A DNA stretch of 64,000 nt from Isoetes taiwanensis (lineage: Eukaryota; Streptophyta; Lycopodiopsida; Isoetales; Isoetaceae): assembly GCA_021234155.1 (NCBI GenBank), contig JAJEKV010000042.1, forward strand, positions 2,729,257 through 2,793,256, written 5' to 3'. The notes below the pieces were generated by a model that saw only the letters and a program-made list of their open reading frames with translations, was not told where the DNA came from and ran no database searches. Of the stretch, positions 11,516-23,737 are shown piece after piece (the first letter of the stretch is position 1; every line of letters begins with the position of its first letter). Made by a program: the position numbers and the translations under genes.

Positions 11516-13208
11516 TAGGGACCGGGGGCTTGCAAATCTGCAACAACAAGGATTAGCAAGATAAAGAGCTGAGGAGGAGATGCCCTTTTTCAATCTAGCG
11601 ATGAAGAAATTGGAAGTGCGACTTCTTGAGAGCCTGATTGTATCGAGAGAGTCGGTTTCTTCCTCAAGCATCATTCTGCGAGTTCTTAGCATGTCGGCAT
11701 GAAGGATAACCTAAAACATGGGCTTCATTTTCACATTTGGATATGTTTTGGTCCTTATTTGGATATGTTTGCCTTGGGCAGAATGACCGTATTTAGGGCC
11801 AGCCTTTAGTCTCTTGTATCTGCATATTTTCCTACTAATTCCTTCTCAGATCTTGTGATATCAGCTCTTGAAGGGTATTTGAAGGGCTTTTCTTGTGATA
11901 TTAGCTCTTGAAGGGTATTTGTGCGTCAAATTTTCTAGGGTTGGGCTCCTAAACTTGGTCGAATATTGGCAGGCATAGCTTGGTTTCGGCTTACTTTTAG
12001 CTTGATTCTTGGGAAGATTTGCCTTTTTCTTGGGCGATGGGGTCTTTGCACTCAAGTTTACTGCGATGGGTCTTTGCGGTCAGAGTTTTTGCAGTCCGCG
12101 GTTTTGCAGCCGACCCTCTGAGAGATACATCATGGGTTTGCGGGTTTACAACCCGGATATATGCATAGGTTTTTGCGAAAATGTGAGCCATGCACATTTC
12201 TCTGAGCACACCAAAGAACCGTTCAACGTACCCGCTATATTAGTTGCAAGATTTCGAGAGAGCAAGGCACCTTACTAAAATCCGACATGAGCATTATAAT
12301 AGCTCCGTTATGGATATGGTTTCGGAGGAATGTTCATAGTGATCCGTTGTTTTATGAAGATTGGGAATCATGAAAAAGCGGTTGTGGAGTTCAGATTTGG
12401 AGTTTCTGCCAGGAGAAGCTTCCTCAAGATGTATTTTACAATGCATTACACTTGGCACAAAGGCCATCATAGAGCTTAATCGGATCCGGATGAGGCTCAT
12501 AGGTATTACAAACAATGCTTACTCTTGGTTTTACGCTAACTACCCTTGCGTGTATCGGCAAGTATGAGGCGTATTTGAGCGGTGGTGGGTAGTGAATTCT
12601 ATTCTTTGCATAGATTCGACATTCTCTTCACGGTTGGGTACCATCGTTTGCACATCTGATTTTGGTAATATGTTTACGGAGAGGATTTGAGTAAAGGAGC
12701 ATCTTTTTAATATTCCAAAGAACAAATGAGAGGTCATGCTGTCTCTATAGATGTTGTGAGAAAAATACAATAACATCTACAAGTGAAGCTTGTAGAACTT
12801 CTTTATTGATAAAGAAGTGAAAAGGTAACCATGTTATACTTCCATTGCACATGGTATGAGTTTGTCTTGCAAAATGAAGGGCCCTATCCTTGAAACAACA
12901 TGCAAACTTGGTTTATGACCATTATTAGGATGCAAAGCGATTTGCTAATTCTGATTTAGAACATGCATAAATGGATTATTAAATGGGTCAACATCGGACA
13001 ATCTAAAGTAGGAGGATTATGAGTCTTGCATTTATTTGGTACATCTATATAATATGCTTTATTTGGATGCAATTCATATGCCATAATGAAGCTGATAATT
13101 GGCTCTTTTTCAGATGGCTAGATATTTTCATCGTGGATGCATTTTTTTTTGTACAATTTTATTCAACTTAGAATGTTTGTTTGTTGTTATCAACGAGATT
13201 GCTAAAAT
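11516..13208. other. Spacer, no confident gene
   Basis: Contains ORFs of 60-90 codons without convincing motifs. A short stretch near 12340-12400 reads GNHEKAVVEF, which recalls TPR/PPR helices, but the frame is interrupted and I do not call it. Confidence 0.45.
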
Positions 13209-13440
13209 TTGAGCAACAAGTGTGGTGGCAATTATGTCCTCAAAGATGATGCGGCTGACAAGTATGCCTATACCCAAAGACACCATTTTGGCCTTCTTCA
13301 AGAGTGCACAAAACTTCAAGACCTGGAAGTCAGCAGGCAGGTGTATAGTTTGATGGTTTATAATTCATTACATTCTGTTTCTCTCTTGTCCGGACCATCT
13401 AATTTGATAAATTGGGGCATTGTATGTAAATTGGGTTGAT
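13209..13440 (+). pseudogene. PPR-like protein fragment
   Basis: The segment 13257-13358 translates to a stretch with FGLLQECTKLQDLEVSRQVY, very like the LLxACxxLxDLxxGxxVH helix pair of plant pentatricopeptide repeat proteins. Only about one repeat is readable, with no further repeats in frame on either side. I take it as a decayed fragment of a PPR gene. Alternative: chance similarity in a short ORF. Confidence 0.35.
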
Positions 13441-16400
13441 AAATCGGGTTCCATTGTAAGGTTGATGGTTGATGTGCATTGATACTTGACACATGTTACC
13501 ATATGCACTAGCATATGCATGACAATGTGCGGAGTTTACAATAGTTTACATGATTCTTGTATTGTTATATTGATTCTGAATGAATATAATGAATATAATG
13601 AATATAATTACACAAAATGTACTCATAGTTCTTTGCAATGGAAATAATTTGTTTGACATGATGTTATTGTGCTTTTTAGTAATTAATATTTATGCCCATA
13701 AAATTTACCTATGTTTGCTTTAGTTAGGGCCGAAGGGCCCAAAAATTTTAATATAACAATCGAGACAACTACTATTAACATTATTAACACGAACCATTGC
13801 ATTTAACACATTTAAATTAAAATCCCCCTTGAACCCCTTTGGTTTGGGTGCATATTCACAGGGGGTTATGTAGGGCGAGAGCCCCAAAAATATATTTATA
13901 ATACATGTACAAAATTAACACCATTAAGTATATTCTCTCAAACCTTATAGTATTTTGCAAATCTTAATATACGTATACAAAAACTTGTACATGCATACCC
14001 CACAAGCGAGGATCGCTATATGCGGTCCGGATCTTGGAATAAAGGGCAAATATGCCCATCTACTCTGTCCCGGATAGGTTCGGAGAGGGCTATATGAGGT
14101 TTAAAAATATATAGTATATCGGGGAGGCACAACAATCAATGGCCTCAAACCCTTAGTTGGGTTACTTCTAGCTGCTTCATGTTTTTGTTCTACTTCCCTC
14201 TTTTCTTTATTATTACAGGTATGATGTGTGATGGGGCATAGCTTCTAAATTCTGTGCGGGCTCATGCTCTTTGCTTTGTTCCCATCCCATGGCCCGTTGG
14301 AGTTCATGTGGACGTAAAACTTATTATTATTGTTCAGAGAGCAATTAATTATTAAACAACTAATGCAACAAGAAAGAAACTCATAAACAAGTTATGTAAT
14401 AGAATAGAATAGAATAGAATATGATTTTATCGTCCACGGTAATGAAATGTGTGCATAGCACGCACTCATGGGCATAACAAAGTGCATCAAGATAACAAAT
14501 CTCAAGGAGCATATTAGCGGCCAGAGTACTATTTTCAAAGCTTGAACTACGGACTCTCAAACAGGAAATGACCCAAATGAGGCTAGAGACCAAAGAGCTA
14601 TGAGATTTACTTAGCTTTAAGAAGGGGGGGCAGCATTAGTGAATGCTAATGCCTGAGGGTGCACAAGAACCACAAAAGTAGCCAGTGCCAGCAGCACCAA
14701 TAGCTGCAAAAGGCAACAAAGAAGCAGAGGTACCATAAGTCGTCTAGCTCAGGGTCAAGCTCCGAGCTATCAAAACCAGATGCTAAAACGGAAACGGAGG
14801 ATGAGGAAGAAGCAAAAGTACAAATTGAGGGTGCTCCACCTGTCAACATAGCTGCCAAAGATATAGCTAAAGCAAAGGCTGATAAAAGCACGGGCTATCA
14901 TAAAATGGGCTCTGCTATGAGTATGGAAAGCTAGGAAGCTGGAACAATTCTTGGGTATTAAAAGATCTAGAACGGAGGCAGAAGCTTGGCTTAAGTCTTC
15001 CATGCATTGCAAGTCCAGCAGAATGATCTCAGCTCCCATGAGTAACAGCTTGAGCAATAGGCACAGAGATAACAAAGCTTACAACAAATGAACCAAGTCC
15101 TAACTGCCACCATATATTCGTATCAACCATGTGTAAGCCCGAGAAAGTTTTTTGCAGCTCCAATTGTTTATCATTCGCCACTATCAGAGCTCCATCACAT
15201 ATGAATATCCCCGTACAAAGGAGATTCGTGCCATAAAATAAATTTGATTAATATCCGCTCACAGAGGCAGATTGGTGCCACAAACAAATGCAAATTCAAT
15301 TGCATGAACATAGAACTGCTTTCTTGTGCTCAAACAAGCATTCTGGAATGCAACTAAGTCATTACTTCAAATGATAAACAAAAAAAAAAGCTTGGGAGGT
15401 AGTGAAAGACCGGAAGAACATGGTTGAAAGATCTTCAAACCAAGTCCGAGAAGATTCATGTGAGCTGCCTATTTGTCAATAAAAAGTACCAAAAACCGAA
15501 GCCATTGGAATTTTTCGCAAGAACACTCTAACTCTACTGAATCTAGTTCCCGTTGCCCTAATGAACCCTCAAAATTTCTTATTTGAAATAGCCAGTCCAA
15601 AGCCCCATTCCCATTGTATTGTTAAAACATAAAAACGGGAATTGTTATTGGTGTATTGAAGTGGTCGTTATCCACAATCCATGGCCAAATCAAATCAAAT
15701 GCAAAATCTCAGAACCCTATTCCTCAGGGAACCCTAAACCCTAAACTAAAGCACCTCAATGCTTGCATGTGTTTCTTAGAATTTAGAAAATAATTGAATT
15801 ATGAACCATAACATATAATGTTAGATAATGTGCTATTCGAATATAAAAAATATGGCATGCACTCTACATATATTAATTAGTAGGTCTCATGTAATACATC
15901 CATCAAATCATATGAAAACCATGGTAAAAAGCATAAAGAAACACAAAGTAAATCCCATGTTATTGTGCTATATATTCTAACATGAAATTTGAGATATATA
16001 TTGCCAACAAAGGTTCACAGATCTATATATATTATGGTCCTACTTAGACTACAACATTTTAGAGCATCTACACATTGACTGATTTTATGATAGTAAGAAT
16101 TAAGTCGGTTTCTTCATTTTTCTTCTAATAAGACCACATCAAAAACCTCTATATGGTTTTTAGGTTGCCCGAAGTGCCAATCCTAGGCATGGAGTAGCAG
16201 AAAGAGGCATATTCTAGACATGTACCAAAAGGACACTGAAGATCTTTGTTGAACTTAAAGAGGACGTATGGGATTGACTGCTGGCAATTTACCATGAAAA
16301 AAGCCATGAATGACGAAGAAGAGATGTAGTTGGGTTTGATTGCATGCATGCATGAAGAATAAAGTGGAATTAGAAAGCAACTGTAGAAAACAAAGCAAAG

Positions 16401-18030
16401 TAAGCGTGATTTCTGCTAAACCTTCTTCTCCTCAAACTTTAGTGGTTCAAATGTACAGGTCCATGGTTTTTCGCTCTCTTATCGAGCGTTGGATTAGTTG
16501 CATCTCTGATTTCGTCGAGTTTGGGCAAGTAGAGCAATCTGTAAAGAGACCTTATCAATTTGAATAGTTTGTTTGTTTTCATCTTAGCTTATGTTTGTCT
16601 AGCTTGCAAGGTTTGTTTCGAATTTGGGGCTTCCTCACCGCCTTTGCATATTCCTGCTTTTCTCTGGCTCATATGACTGCCGCTCGGATATCCTTCTTTA
16701 GTATCGTGCCCGTTTTGCTTCTAACTGGGTTGCTCAGTGATCTTTTGTTCAGATCTTTCCAGCTTCCAAGTCTCTCAGATTCGCGCTGTTCTATGATCTA
16801 TTATTCTAGATCTTTTCAATTCCAAGGTCCCCCAGATTCAATGGCTTTTATTAATCTGATCTTGCCCGTTTCTCTCCTTTTCCTGAACTTGCCGCCTTAG
16901 TCTTTCCCTGCCGATATCGTGGATCCATGTCGCAGGGATTAGAAGTTCTCCCGTGTTTGCAGAAACAATCCAGTTATGCCCAACCAAGTGCGCTGCTATG
17001 TTGCTGCGTCAATTTTGCCTAGTCTATTTCTACGATGGGTAGGTTTTGTGTTCAACGAGAAGAAGAATGTGCTCTTCTATTGCACGCACTTCATACAATA
17101 AAGTTAGGCTTTCTGCTCTTAAACTCTATTGTCTTTATTCCAACATAGTATTGTATAATTTTACTCCTAATATACGACAGCTCAGTTTCATTCATCATTA
17201 ATTTCCTTCTTTAAACATATAAGTATGCATTCGTGTTTGCTGCTTTTAACCTACTACGCGTAGCATAACATGTTCTTATGTTCTTTATTGCTTTTCGAGG
17301 CCATATTATGTATACTATTAACAAATTTCATTTGCTGGCAGTACTTTTTTCCATTTCTATCTCCCAGCCTCATCTTTGTATTTATATTTCTGAAAGTTAT
17401 GAGAGTATTTACTTACAAACAACAGTATTTCTGCACTTTTTTTCCCAATCACTAATACTGTTCTCGAAGATTATTCCATAGCCTAATGCTTTCTCCTTTA
17501 GTGCAACCCCCTGTGCACCAGCACCTTGTTTTACATTGTATCATTTAAAAGGCTTACGGGAGAAATGTAGTGCAATGAGCTAATCTTTTAGATGAGCTAG
17601 AAAAATAGGTGTGGAAAGTCCTTTATCTATTTATTTATGGTTATGGCTAAACTTTGTGATATTGGCTTCCACTCATCAATAACCATCACTACCTAGATCA
17701 TTGTTGAGTTTTAGGTCTATAATGGTGTAATAATGGTGTAATCAGTGCACCTTTTGAACCTTTTAATATGTTCATCATGTTATATTAGATCTTGTTTAGA
17801 TCTAGATAATGCATGTCTATACCCTAGTTACATTATATTTAAGTTGATAAAGAAGAAGAAGAGATTTTAACGTCACGCCACAAGGCAGCGTCCTATCGGA
17901 CATGTGACAAGTAAATCCCCATATAGAGTTAAGTAGAATGCATCATTAACTATGCTTGTGAGAGTTATAGATGGGGTTTATTAGAGCATTTTAACCTATA
18001 TTTTTGTTTTGAATTATGTAAAATAATTTC
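13441..18030. other. Long spacer, no gene seen
   Basis: AT-rich, with many stops in all frames. Small landmarks are an AGAAT microsatellite near 14399-14420 and two plant-telomere-type CCCTAAA units near 15731-15746. ORFs at 14.6-15.1 and 16.3-16.9 kb show no domain I recognise. Confidence 0.5.
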
Positions 18031-18031
18031 T

Positions 18032-18702
18032 TTAGTTAATAACGATACTAATATAACATATGAACATCCAAAAATTCCTTGAACTATAGCTTGTATTATT
18101 TAAGAACTCATTGTCACAAGAATTAAGACAAAACTTGTAACAGTAAGAGAGAAATAATTCTCCAGCCTCATGCAGCATTTTTAAGCAAAATAGAATTTGG
18201 CAACTGAATCTGCAAAGTGGGCATTTGTTTAATGCCTCCATAACAATAAGAAAAAGAAAAGGAGCAAGAGGACAACCTTGTTTTACTCCCTTTTGATCTC
18301 GAAGAAGGGGCTACATTCTCCATTAGTAAGAACTGAAGATCTAGAATTCTTGAGAATAGCAAGGAACATACTAATAACATCCTGAGAGAAGCCAATCCAT
18401 TGACAACACTTGATTAAAAAAAATCCAACTAACCGTGTCGAAGGCCTTAGTAATGTCAAGCTTTAACAAGGAGATGTCCTGCCTACTGCCTTTGGCCCAG
18501 TGCATACCAACAATAGCAGTAGCTACATCGTCAAGAAAACATCTGTCCTTAAGATTATCTAGTCCAAGATAGGCTTGAGTCTCATAGCAATCGAAGCAGT
18601 GATGATTTTGTATATCACATTCGTCAGGGAATTGGTCTATAATTCGAGAAGGTACTAGGTTCATCCACCTTAGGGATCTATTTCTTTTGGGGAGCAAAGG
18701 AG
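18032..18702 (-). mobile_element. L1-type LINE reverse transcriptase fragment
   Basis: On the minus strand, frames give LLKLDITKAFDTVSW (RT block with the first catalytic Asp, about 18420-18465) followed, after a frameshift, by a GVKQGCPLAPFLF-like block (about 18250-18300) and VMEALNK. These are the adjacent RT motifs of plant L1-like LINEs. The YADD box is missing and frames are broken, so this is a dead, truncated fragment. Confidence 0.75.
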
Positions 18703-18733
18703 CCCCCCCCGACCGGGGGGGAGGGGGGGGGGG
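18703..18733. repeat. C8/G-run hairpin at LINE junction
   Basis: Eight C, then GACC, then long G runs interrupted by one A. The two arms are complementary and the G strand could also form a quadruplex. It sits where two unrelated LINE fragments meet. Confidence 0.7.
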
Positions 18734-18754
18734 ATGTAATTGCATCAATCTTTC

Positions 18755-19290
18755 CTATAATTTCTTTCTAAGGATTGTGTCAAAGTCCTTGGCAAAGTCC
18801 ACAAAGCAAATCTTGTTGTCTGTTGCTGCTGTCTTCTATCAAGGTGCGCAATATCAAGATATGGTATATGGTGGAGCACTTGGACCTAAATTCTGCTTGT
18901 GCAAGTGCGCTTACCTCTGTTTCCTCTGCTCATGCCATCAATTACTGTTCAAGAATACTAACTGGCAGTTTTTCCAAAAATAATTTGACCATGATTTTGT
19001 AGTGATTAGCAGGGTATTGTGGATTTTCCACTTTATGTATTGGGTCCACTCGGCTGATGGTCCATTGTAAGGGGAAGCCTTCCAGAAGGGCTCTATTGAA
19101 CATGGTGAGGACAATGACAATCTGTGGACCAGCCCATTTTAATAGCTCTTCCAGCATGCCATCTAAATCTGCAACCTTACCATTTGCGAGACATTGCAAG
19201 CCTTTAATGACATATGCCTCTGTTATAACTAGTGTTAGGCCTCTCTATGTTGGCATCTCACTCCGCACTCTATTAAGATCATAAAGCAGC
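18755..19290 (-). mobile_element. Second LINE RT fragment, different family
   Basis: On the minus strand an RT N-terminal region is readable: NGKVADLDGMLEELLKWAG (about 19140-19195), EGFPLQWTISRVDPIHK (about 19040-19090), then a frameshift and CFVDFAKDFDTI (about 18775-18810). The FVDFxKAFDT form differs from the LDITKAFDTVSW form of the abutting fragment and is closer to that of the LINE at 41.6-45.2 kb. Frames are broken, so this is a relic. Confidence 0.7.
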
Positions 19291-19475
19291 ATCAATATTG
19301 CTCCTATTATTTGAGAAAGGGTGTAGGCTAGAACCTTGATAGAAATCATTATCCAATGGACTCCAATCTTTACTAGGCTTTATTTATATCTACAAACCAC
19401 ATCAATTCATCCCCTTCTTTGAGATGCTTGCCTTCAAGCATGCGGAACATGCCAATGTTGCCATGAGGAATAAAA

Positions 19476-19492
19476 CCTTGGCTTTGATACCA
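19476..19492 (-). other. Primer-binding site, initiator tRNA-Met type
   Basis: Minus strand TGGTATCAAAGCCAAGG matches the standard plant LTR-retrotransposon primer-binding site. It lies 2 nt inside the LTR end at 19495. Confidence 0.65.
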
Positions 19493-19494
19493 AG

Positions 19495-20221
19495 TGTTAG
19501 CATTAGCACCTCTAATGATAACCAACACACCAAAAGGGCGGATCCTTCATGAAAATTGTTATCCATTCCAAGGCTTCATTCCATACCCAGGCCATATCGT
19601 TTCATCACATCTGAAAGCCGGAGCTCATGCTCAATAAATCACAAAGAGAAGAGCAAAGTCGACAAACCATAAAAGCAGAAAAAACAAGTGAACTCCATGC
19701 GTGGAAACTACATAGGCTTCAAGCAAGTATCACAGTCTTCTATGGGATACAGAATTACAAAAGTACCAAAAGAGTGTGAAGCTCCTTCATAAAGGAAGAC
19801 CCATTAACGAGACTGGTTTGAAAGGTATACAACAGTTCTAGGCTGAACTCTCTATTTTTATAAATCGGCATGGTAGTATTCTAGGAGGCAGCCAAGGCGT
19901 ATCTTGTAACTCATTTCACCTTCACCCCAAGTTCTCCTCATCATAGATCTAATAACCAAAAGGTAGTGGCATAAGGAGGCAACCATTACCAGTCAATCCG
20001 ATCCTTCAAAGTGGTGGATGCTAGGAAACGATGCAAGCCAACCGTGCTACCACGTGTAGCTAGACTCCTACCAGAAACACATAGTGCAGATATCAGAAGA
20101 AATGGATATGTCAAATGATTTGTGAATTCGAAAGAGCTTCTTAGAGTTTGAGCACCAGCAAATGATGCGCTTTGGAGTTGGGAGGACCTACCCGAACTTC
20201 TAAGCTTAGAGCTTTGTAACA
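19495..20221 (-). mobile_element. Candidate 5' LTR of a minus-strand retrotransposon
   Basis: On the minus strand the region starts TGTTAC (ending at 20221) and ends CTAACA at 19495, followed by 2 nt and a primer-binding site. This is the classic 5' LTR arrangement. The internal region toward lower coordinates is cut short where LINE fragments begin near 19290. The outer end at 20221 is inferred only from TG and the near-inverted terminal hexamers, so it may be wrong. Confidence 0.45.
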
Positions 20222-21300
20222 CACCGATCTTCTACAAGAGAGCTCGTGCCCTAGCTCCGGTTACGACCACGACAATCCATGACGAGCTCGACATTGTAGG
20301 GGCCGACAAGCAGTAGCGCATGAGATCCAGAAGATAAATTGGTAGTTGACATGGAGCACGTCATGTGTGTACACTTGGATTAGGATTGTCCAGCTTTATA
20401 TGTGTACTCTAGATGTTGTTGACATAATCCATCGTACCAGATACGAACAATTGGAGACTAGATCTGGAAAATTTAGGCACCAAGTACGAAGAAATATGAT
20501 GAATACAAAGCTTTGGCAAGAGAATTTAACATGATGTTTGTTGGCTGATCTGAAGAGCCAAGCTCATATATGGGCTCTATAAGTGGCTAGGTTACGAGTA
20601 AGAGATACAATACAATTCATCCAAATACATGGGTTGATAGAACTTGAATTCTATGCAAAGGATTACAACTATTTTTTATGAAGGATTTTTATGACTTCCA
20701 CTGTTGCCAATCCCGAAAAAAACGGACCCGAAAAACGGGACCCAAATTACATGGGCTAAACAAAGAACTTTTTTATGCGAATTGAGTCGATTCCAACCGG
20801 GCCGCCAATATTTCCGTGGTTAAATTGGGAAAAAGCAAGAAAAAGACAAAATTTAGGGTCACCGTTTTTTCGTTGGCAAATTTTTGATTTTGATGGCGGG
20901 GACTTCCACTGAAAATTTCAGGGCGAAATTTTCAGCTCACAAAAATTTCGCCTTCCAAAATTGGACTTCATTCCACAGCTGGCAGTTTAGGTGACGTGGC
21001 ATGATGACTGGACTAGGATAAGCCGGCCTCTGCCCTCCATTAACGCTGATCTTGGCCGTCGATTATCTGTCTCGAGTTTATCGCAGCCGTTCATGTGGCC
21101 ACTTTTGTTCCCTCGCTTTCCTCTGCTCTCCTTTGGTGCAGAGAAGGGGTGTATTCGCCGGAGTTGTTGGGGTCGAAGTCGACGATCGTGGCCTTAGCGG
21201 CGGCCCATCGTCGGAAGGTTTAACTGTGTTTTTTGGTCTGCCGTTTCCGTTTTAGCATTTGGGTTCTTTTTTTGGGGCGAAATCTTCTCTGCCGTTTTAG
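20222..21300. other. Spacer and promoter region of the RNA-binding protein gene
   Basis: No ORF of note. The section 20690-20960 contains short inverted words (CCCGAAAAA, AAAATTTCG). The transcription start of the downstream gene should lie in about 20980-21300, because a 5'UTR intron follows, but I cannot place a TATA box. Confidence 0.4.
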
Positions 21301-21356
21301 TTCGATCTTCTAGGGTTCGAAGCCGGCCACACTACTTGTTTTCAGATCTATCTAAG

Positions 21357-21470
21357 GTACCTCGTTGCTTTTGGGCTTATTGGCTCGTCTCTTGCATGTT
21401 TGTCATTTTAGGGCTAGCCAGGTGCAAAGATAAGTGACGCTATCTCTTTTTTCTTTGGCTTTGTTTGCAG
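21357..21470 (+). other. 5'UTR intron of the RNA-binding protein gene
   Basis: Donor AAG|GTACCT at 21357 and acceptor TTGTTTGCAG at 21470 with a T-rich 3' part. The start codon follows 26 nt later. Leader introns like this are common in plant RNA-binding protein genes. Confidence 0.55.
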
Positions 21471-21496
21471 TTTTTTGCTTGTAATCTGGCTTAAAG

Positions 21497-23059
21497 ATGG
21501 ATTCCGACATTGGAAAGCTTTTTATTGGTGGCATTTCTTGGGAAACTGATGAAAATAAGCTCAAGGACTACTTCCAAGCTTATGGGGAAGTAAAAGAGGT
21601 AGTTATTATGAAGGATAGGGCGACAGGACGCGCAAGAGGTTTTGGGTTTGTGGTTTTTGCAAATCCTGAAGTTGCAGATAGGGTATTACTTGACAAGCAC
21701 ACGATTGATGGAAAAATGGTAAGTTTGTGGGTAACTTAAATGGGAATTAAGGGTGAACCAATGGATCGGTCATCGGGGGTTGGGTATTATATATTTAGTT
21801 TATAACTAGTTTAGCTGTCTTTTTAACTTACTTAGGTGGAAGCTAAAAAGGCTTTGCCAAGAGATGAGCAGCAGAATCTGATTAGGAGCAGCGTTTCTAG
21901 CGGAATCCCTGGGCCAGGGGGCCAAATTAGGACACAAAAAATTTTTGTTGGTGGCTTAGCTTCTACTGTAACTGAGCAGGACTTAAGAAAATATTTTGAG
22001 CAATTTGGTACTATTACAGATGTTGTGGTTATGTACGATCATGCAACGCAACGGCCACGAGGATTTGGCTTCATCTCCTTTGACACAGAAGAGGCAGTGG
22101 AGAATGTCATGCAAAAGAATTTTTATGAACTAAATGAGAAGATGATAGAGGTAAAGAGGGCTGTTCCTAAGGAATTATCTGCAGCTAATAGGAGTCCTGG
22201 AAGTGGTGGTTTTCCAGGTACTGGTGCAGGGCGTGGTGCTATGTATGGGGGATACGGGCAAGGGTTTCCATCAACTCCTGCTGGTGGCTATATGGGCCAT
22301 CCAGATGCTCGTTTTGGGCCAGCTCCTGCTGGGAGAGGTGGGTACCCTACTTATGGTGCAGGTGGATATACGGCTCCAGGTTATGGTGCTGCAGGGGCAT
22401 ATGGAGCGATGAACGGATATGCTGCCAGCGGTTATGGTGCCAATGCGGGGTATGGAGCAGCACCCTCTGGATATGGTAGTAGTTATGCTGGTGCCCCTAG
22501 TGGTGCATATGGAAGTGGTCCTGGAGCAGGCAGCTATGGTGCAGCATCGGGAGCCAGAAGTGCTTGGGGTGCTAACCCACCTGCCTATGGTGGTGCAGGT
22601 GGGTACCCAAGCGGTGCTGGCGCTAGTAACTATGGTGCAGCAGTTTGGGGATCAGGTGGAACAACTGGGCAGAATACTGCCAGTACACCAGGGTATAGTA
22701 GCTATGCATATGGGCAGACTGATGGCAGCTATGCGTCTAATCAAGGGGGTTATGCTGCTAGGGGGGCAGCTGGCTATGGAGCATCAGGTGCAGGTGCTGG
22801 AGGGTATGCTGGGGGTTTTGCAGATGGTTATGGAAGTACAGGATACCCTGATAACACTTGGAGGTCTGGCAGTTCTGAAAATTATAATGCTAATGCTGCC
22901 GCTGCTGGAGCTGGACCTGGAACAACTCCATCTGGAGGTGGCTATGTTGCAAGTGGTGGATCTGCTGGAGGGGATGCATCTGCAAGTGGGCTTGGTGGCT
23001 ATGGTGGAGGAGGATATAATGTTCCTGGCATTCAAACCCAAAGAGGTACTTATTTTTAG
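21497..23059 (+). CDS. hnRNP-like RNA-binding protein, two RRMs and Gly/Tyr/Ala-rich tail
   Basis: Intact two-exon gene: exon 1 21497-21718, intron 21719-21835 (GTAAGT...CTTAG, phase 0), exon 2 21836-23059, 481 aa. RRM1 (about residues 7-80) has RNP2 LFIGGI and RNP1 RGFGFVVF and is split by the intron after DGKM. RRM2 (about 110-185) has RNP2 IFVGGL and RNP1 RGFGFISF. The remaining 290 residues are a low-complexity tail of GYG, GGY, GAYG and SGYG repeats, prion-like in composition. This is the layout of plant heterogeneous nuclear ribonucleoprotein 1-type proteins (the Musashi/DAZAP-like class), which bind RNA in nucleus and cytoplasm. The start is the first ATG after the leader intron and begins MDSDIGKLFIGG, typical of the family. 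A splice donor just before the stop allows an alternative C-terminus. Confidence 0.93.
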
Positions 23060-23159
23060 TTGAATGCTTACTTTTCTTGCAGCTTGTCCTGTTCATTTGC
23101 TTGGCAATTTTAAAATTTACGGTTCTTTACTCGCTCTTACTTGTCGCTTCATGTTGCAG
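23046..23159 (+). other. Possible alternative last intron
   Basis: AG|GTACTT at about 23046 lies 11 nt before the stop, and CATGTTGCAG ends at 23159. Splicing would replace the last residues GTYF by GMAV and a stop at once. Otherwise the region is 3'UTR. Both forms are inference from splice-site sequence. Confidence 0.4.
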
Positions 23160-23357
23160 GGATGGCTGTTTAGAAAGTTGCTCTGACAGCCATGATATTT
23201 GTGGCGCACATGCAATATGTCTGACTCTGGATTTGGGCGAATGGAAAATGAACTTGTTGCCATGCTTGGAAGATGAGATACTGTGTACCTTATTCATTGA
23301 TTAATTTGGGATTGAGAAACACTATTTGATCCTCGGGTTGTAATCCAATTTTGTCAA

Positions 23358-23470
23358 GATGAAAGATCCCTCTATGTTTCGTGTTCAGTTTCTCCAAGAT
23401 ATTTGTCATATTTGCTTGCCATGTGTAGATGAAAGACCCCTCTGTTCAGTTTTTCCAAAATATTTGTTAC
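23358..23470 (+). repeat. Short direct duplication in 3' flank
   Basis: GATGAAAGATCCCTCT...GTTCAGTTTCTCCAAGATATTTGT is repeated about 70 bp later with small changes. Confidence 0.6.
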
Positions 23471-23683
23471 GTAATCTTCCGTGTTTATATTGGGATTGCT
23501 GGAGCACCATTGATAATCGGGTTCTTTATTGTGCTTTAGTAAATCGATAGCAAGAAGCATTGTTTCCTGATATGTAAGAATTCATGTCTAAAAATCTAAT
23601 GCTTCCGAAACTTCTTGCTGCAACGTACATTAGTATCGAAACATGTGTTTAGGGAATAGATTTGCCTAGCTTTAGTCTGCCAT

Positions 23684-23728
23684 GATCCATGGATCTCGAA
23701 TGGAAATCGTAGGTGGCACCTCTGCGCT
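23684..23728 (+). repeat. 45-bp direct repeat flanking element A, copy 1
   Basis: GATCCATGGATCTCGAATGG...CACCTCTGCGC recurs at 24915-24960 as a diverged copy in the same orientation, so the two bracket element A and the adjacent hairpin. Confidence 0.6.
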
Positions 23729-23737
23729 AAGTAAAAA

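Noticed and set aside
12240-12560. TPR/APC8-like or PPR-like coding fragment
   Set aside because: A short match (HEKAVV) with stops on both sides and no second repeat.
15731-15746. Telomere array
   Set aside because: Only two CCCTAAA units; too short to be more than an interstitial motif.
16595-16900. 101-codon hydrophobic ORF
   Set aside because: T-rich sequence, no homology recognised, and no neighbouring exons.
22203-23063. Overlapping ORFs within the RNA-binding protein tail
   Set aside because: Shadows of the Gly-rich repeat coding sequence.
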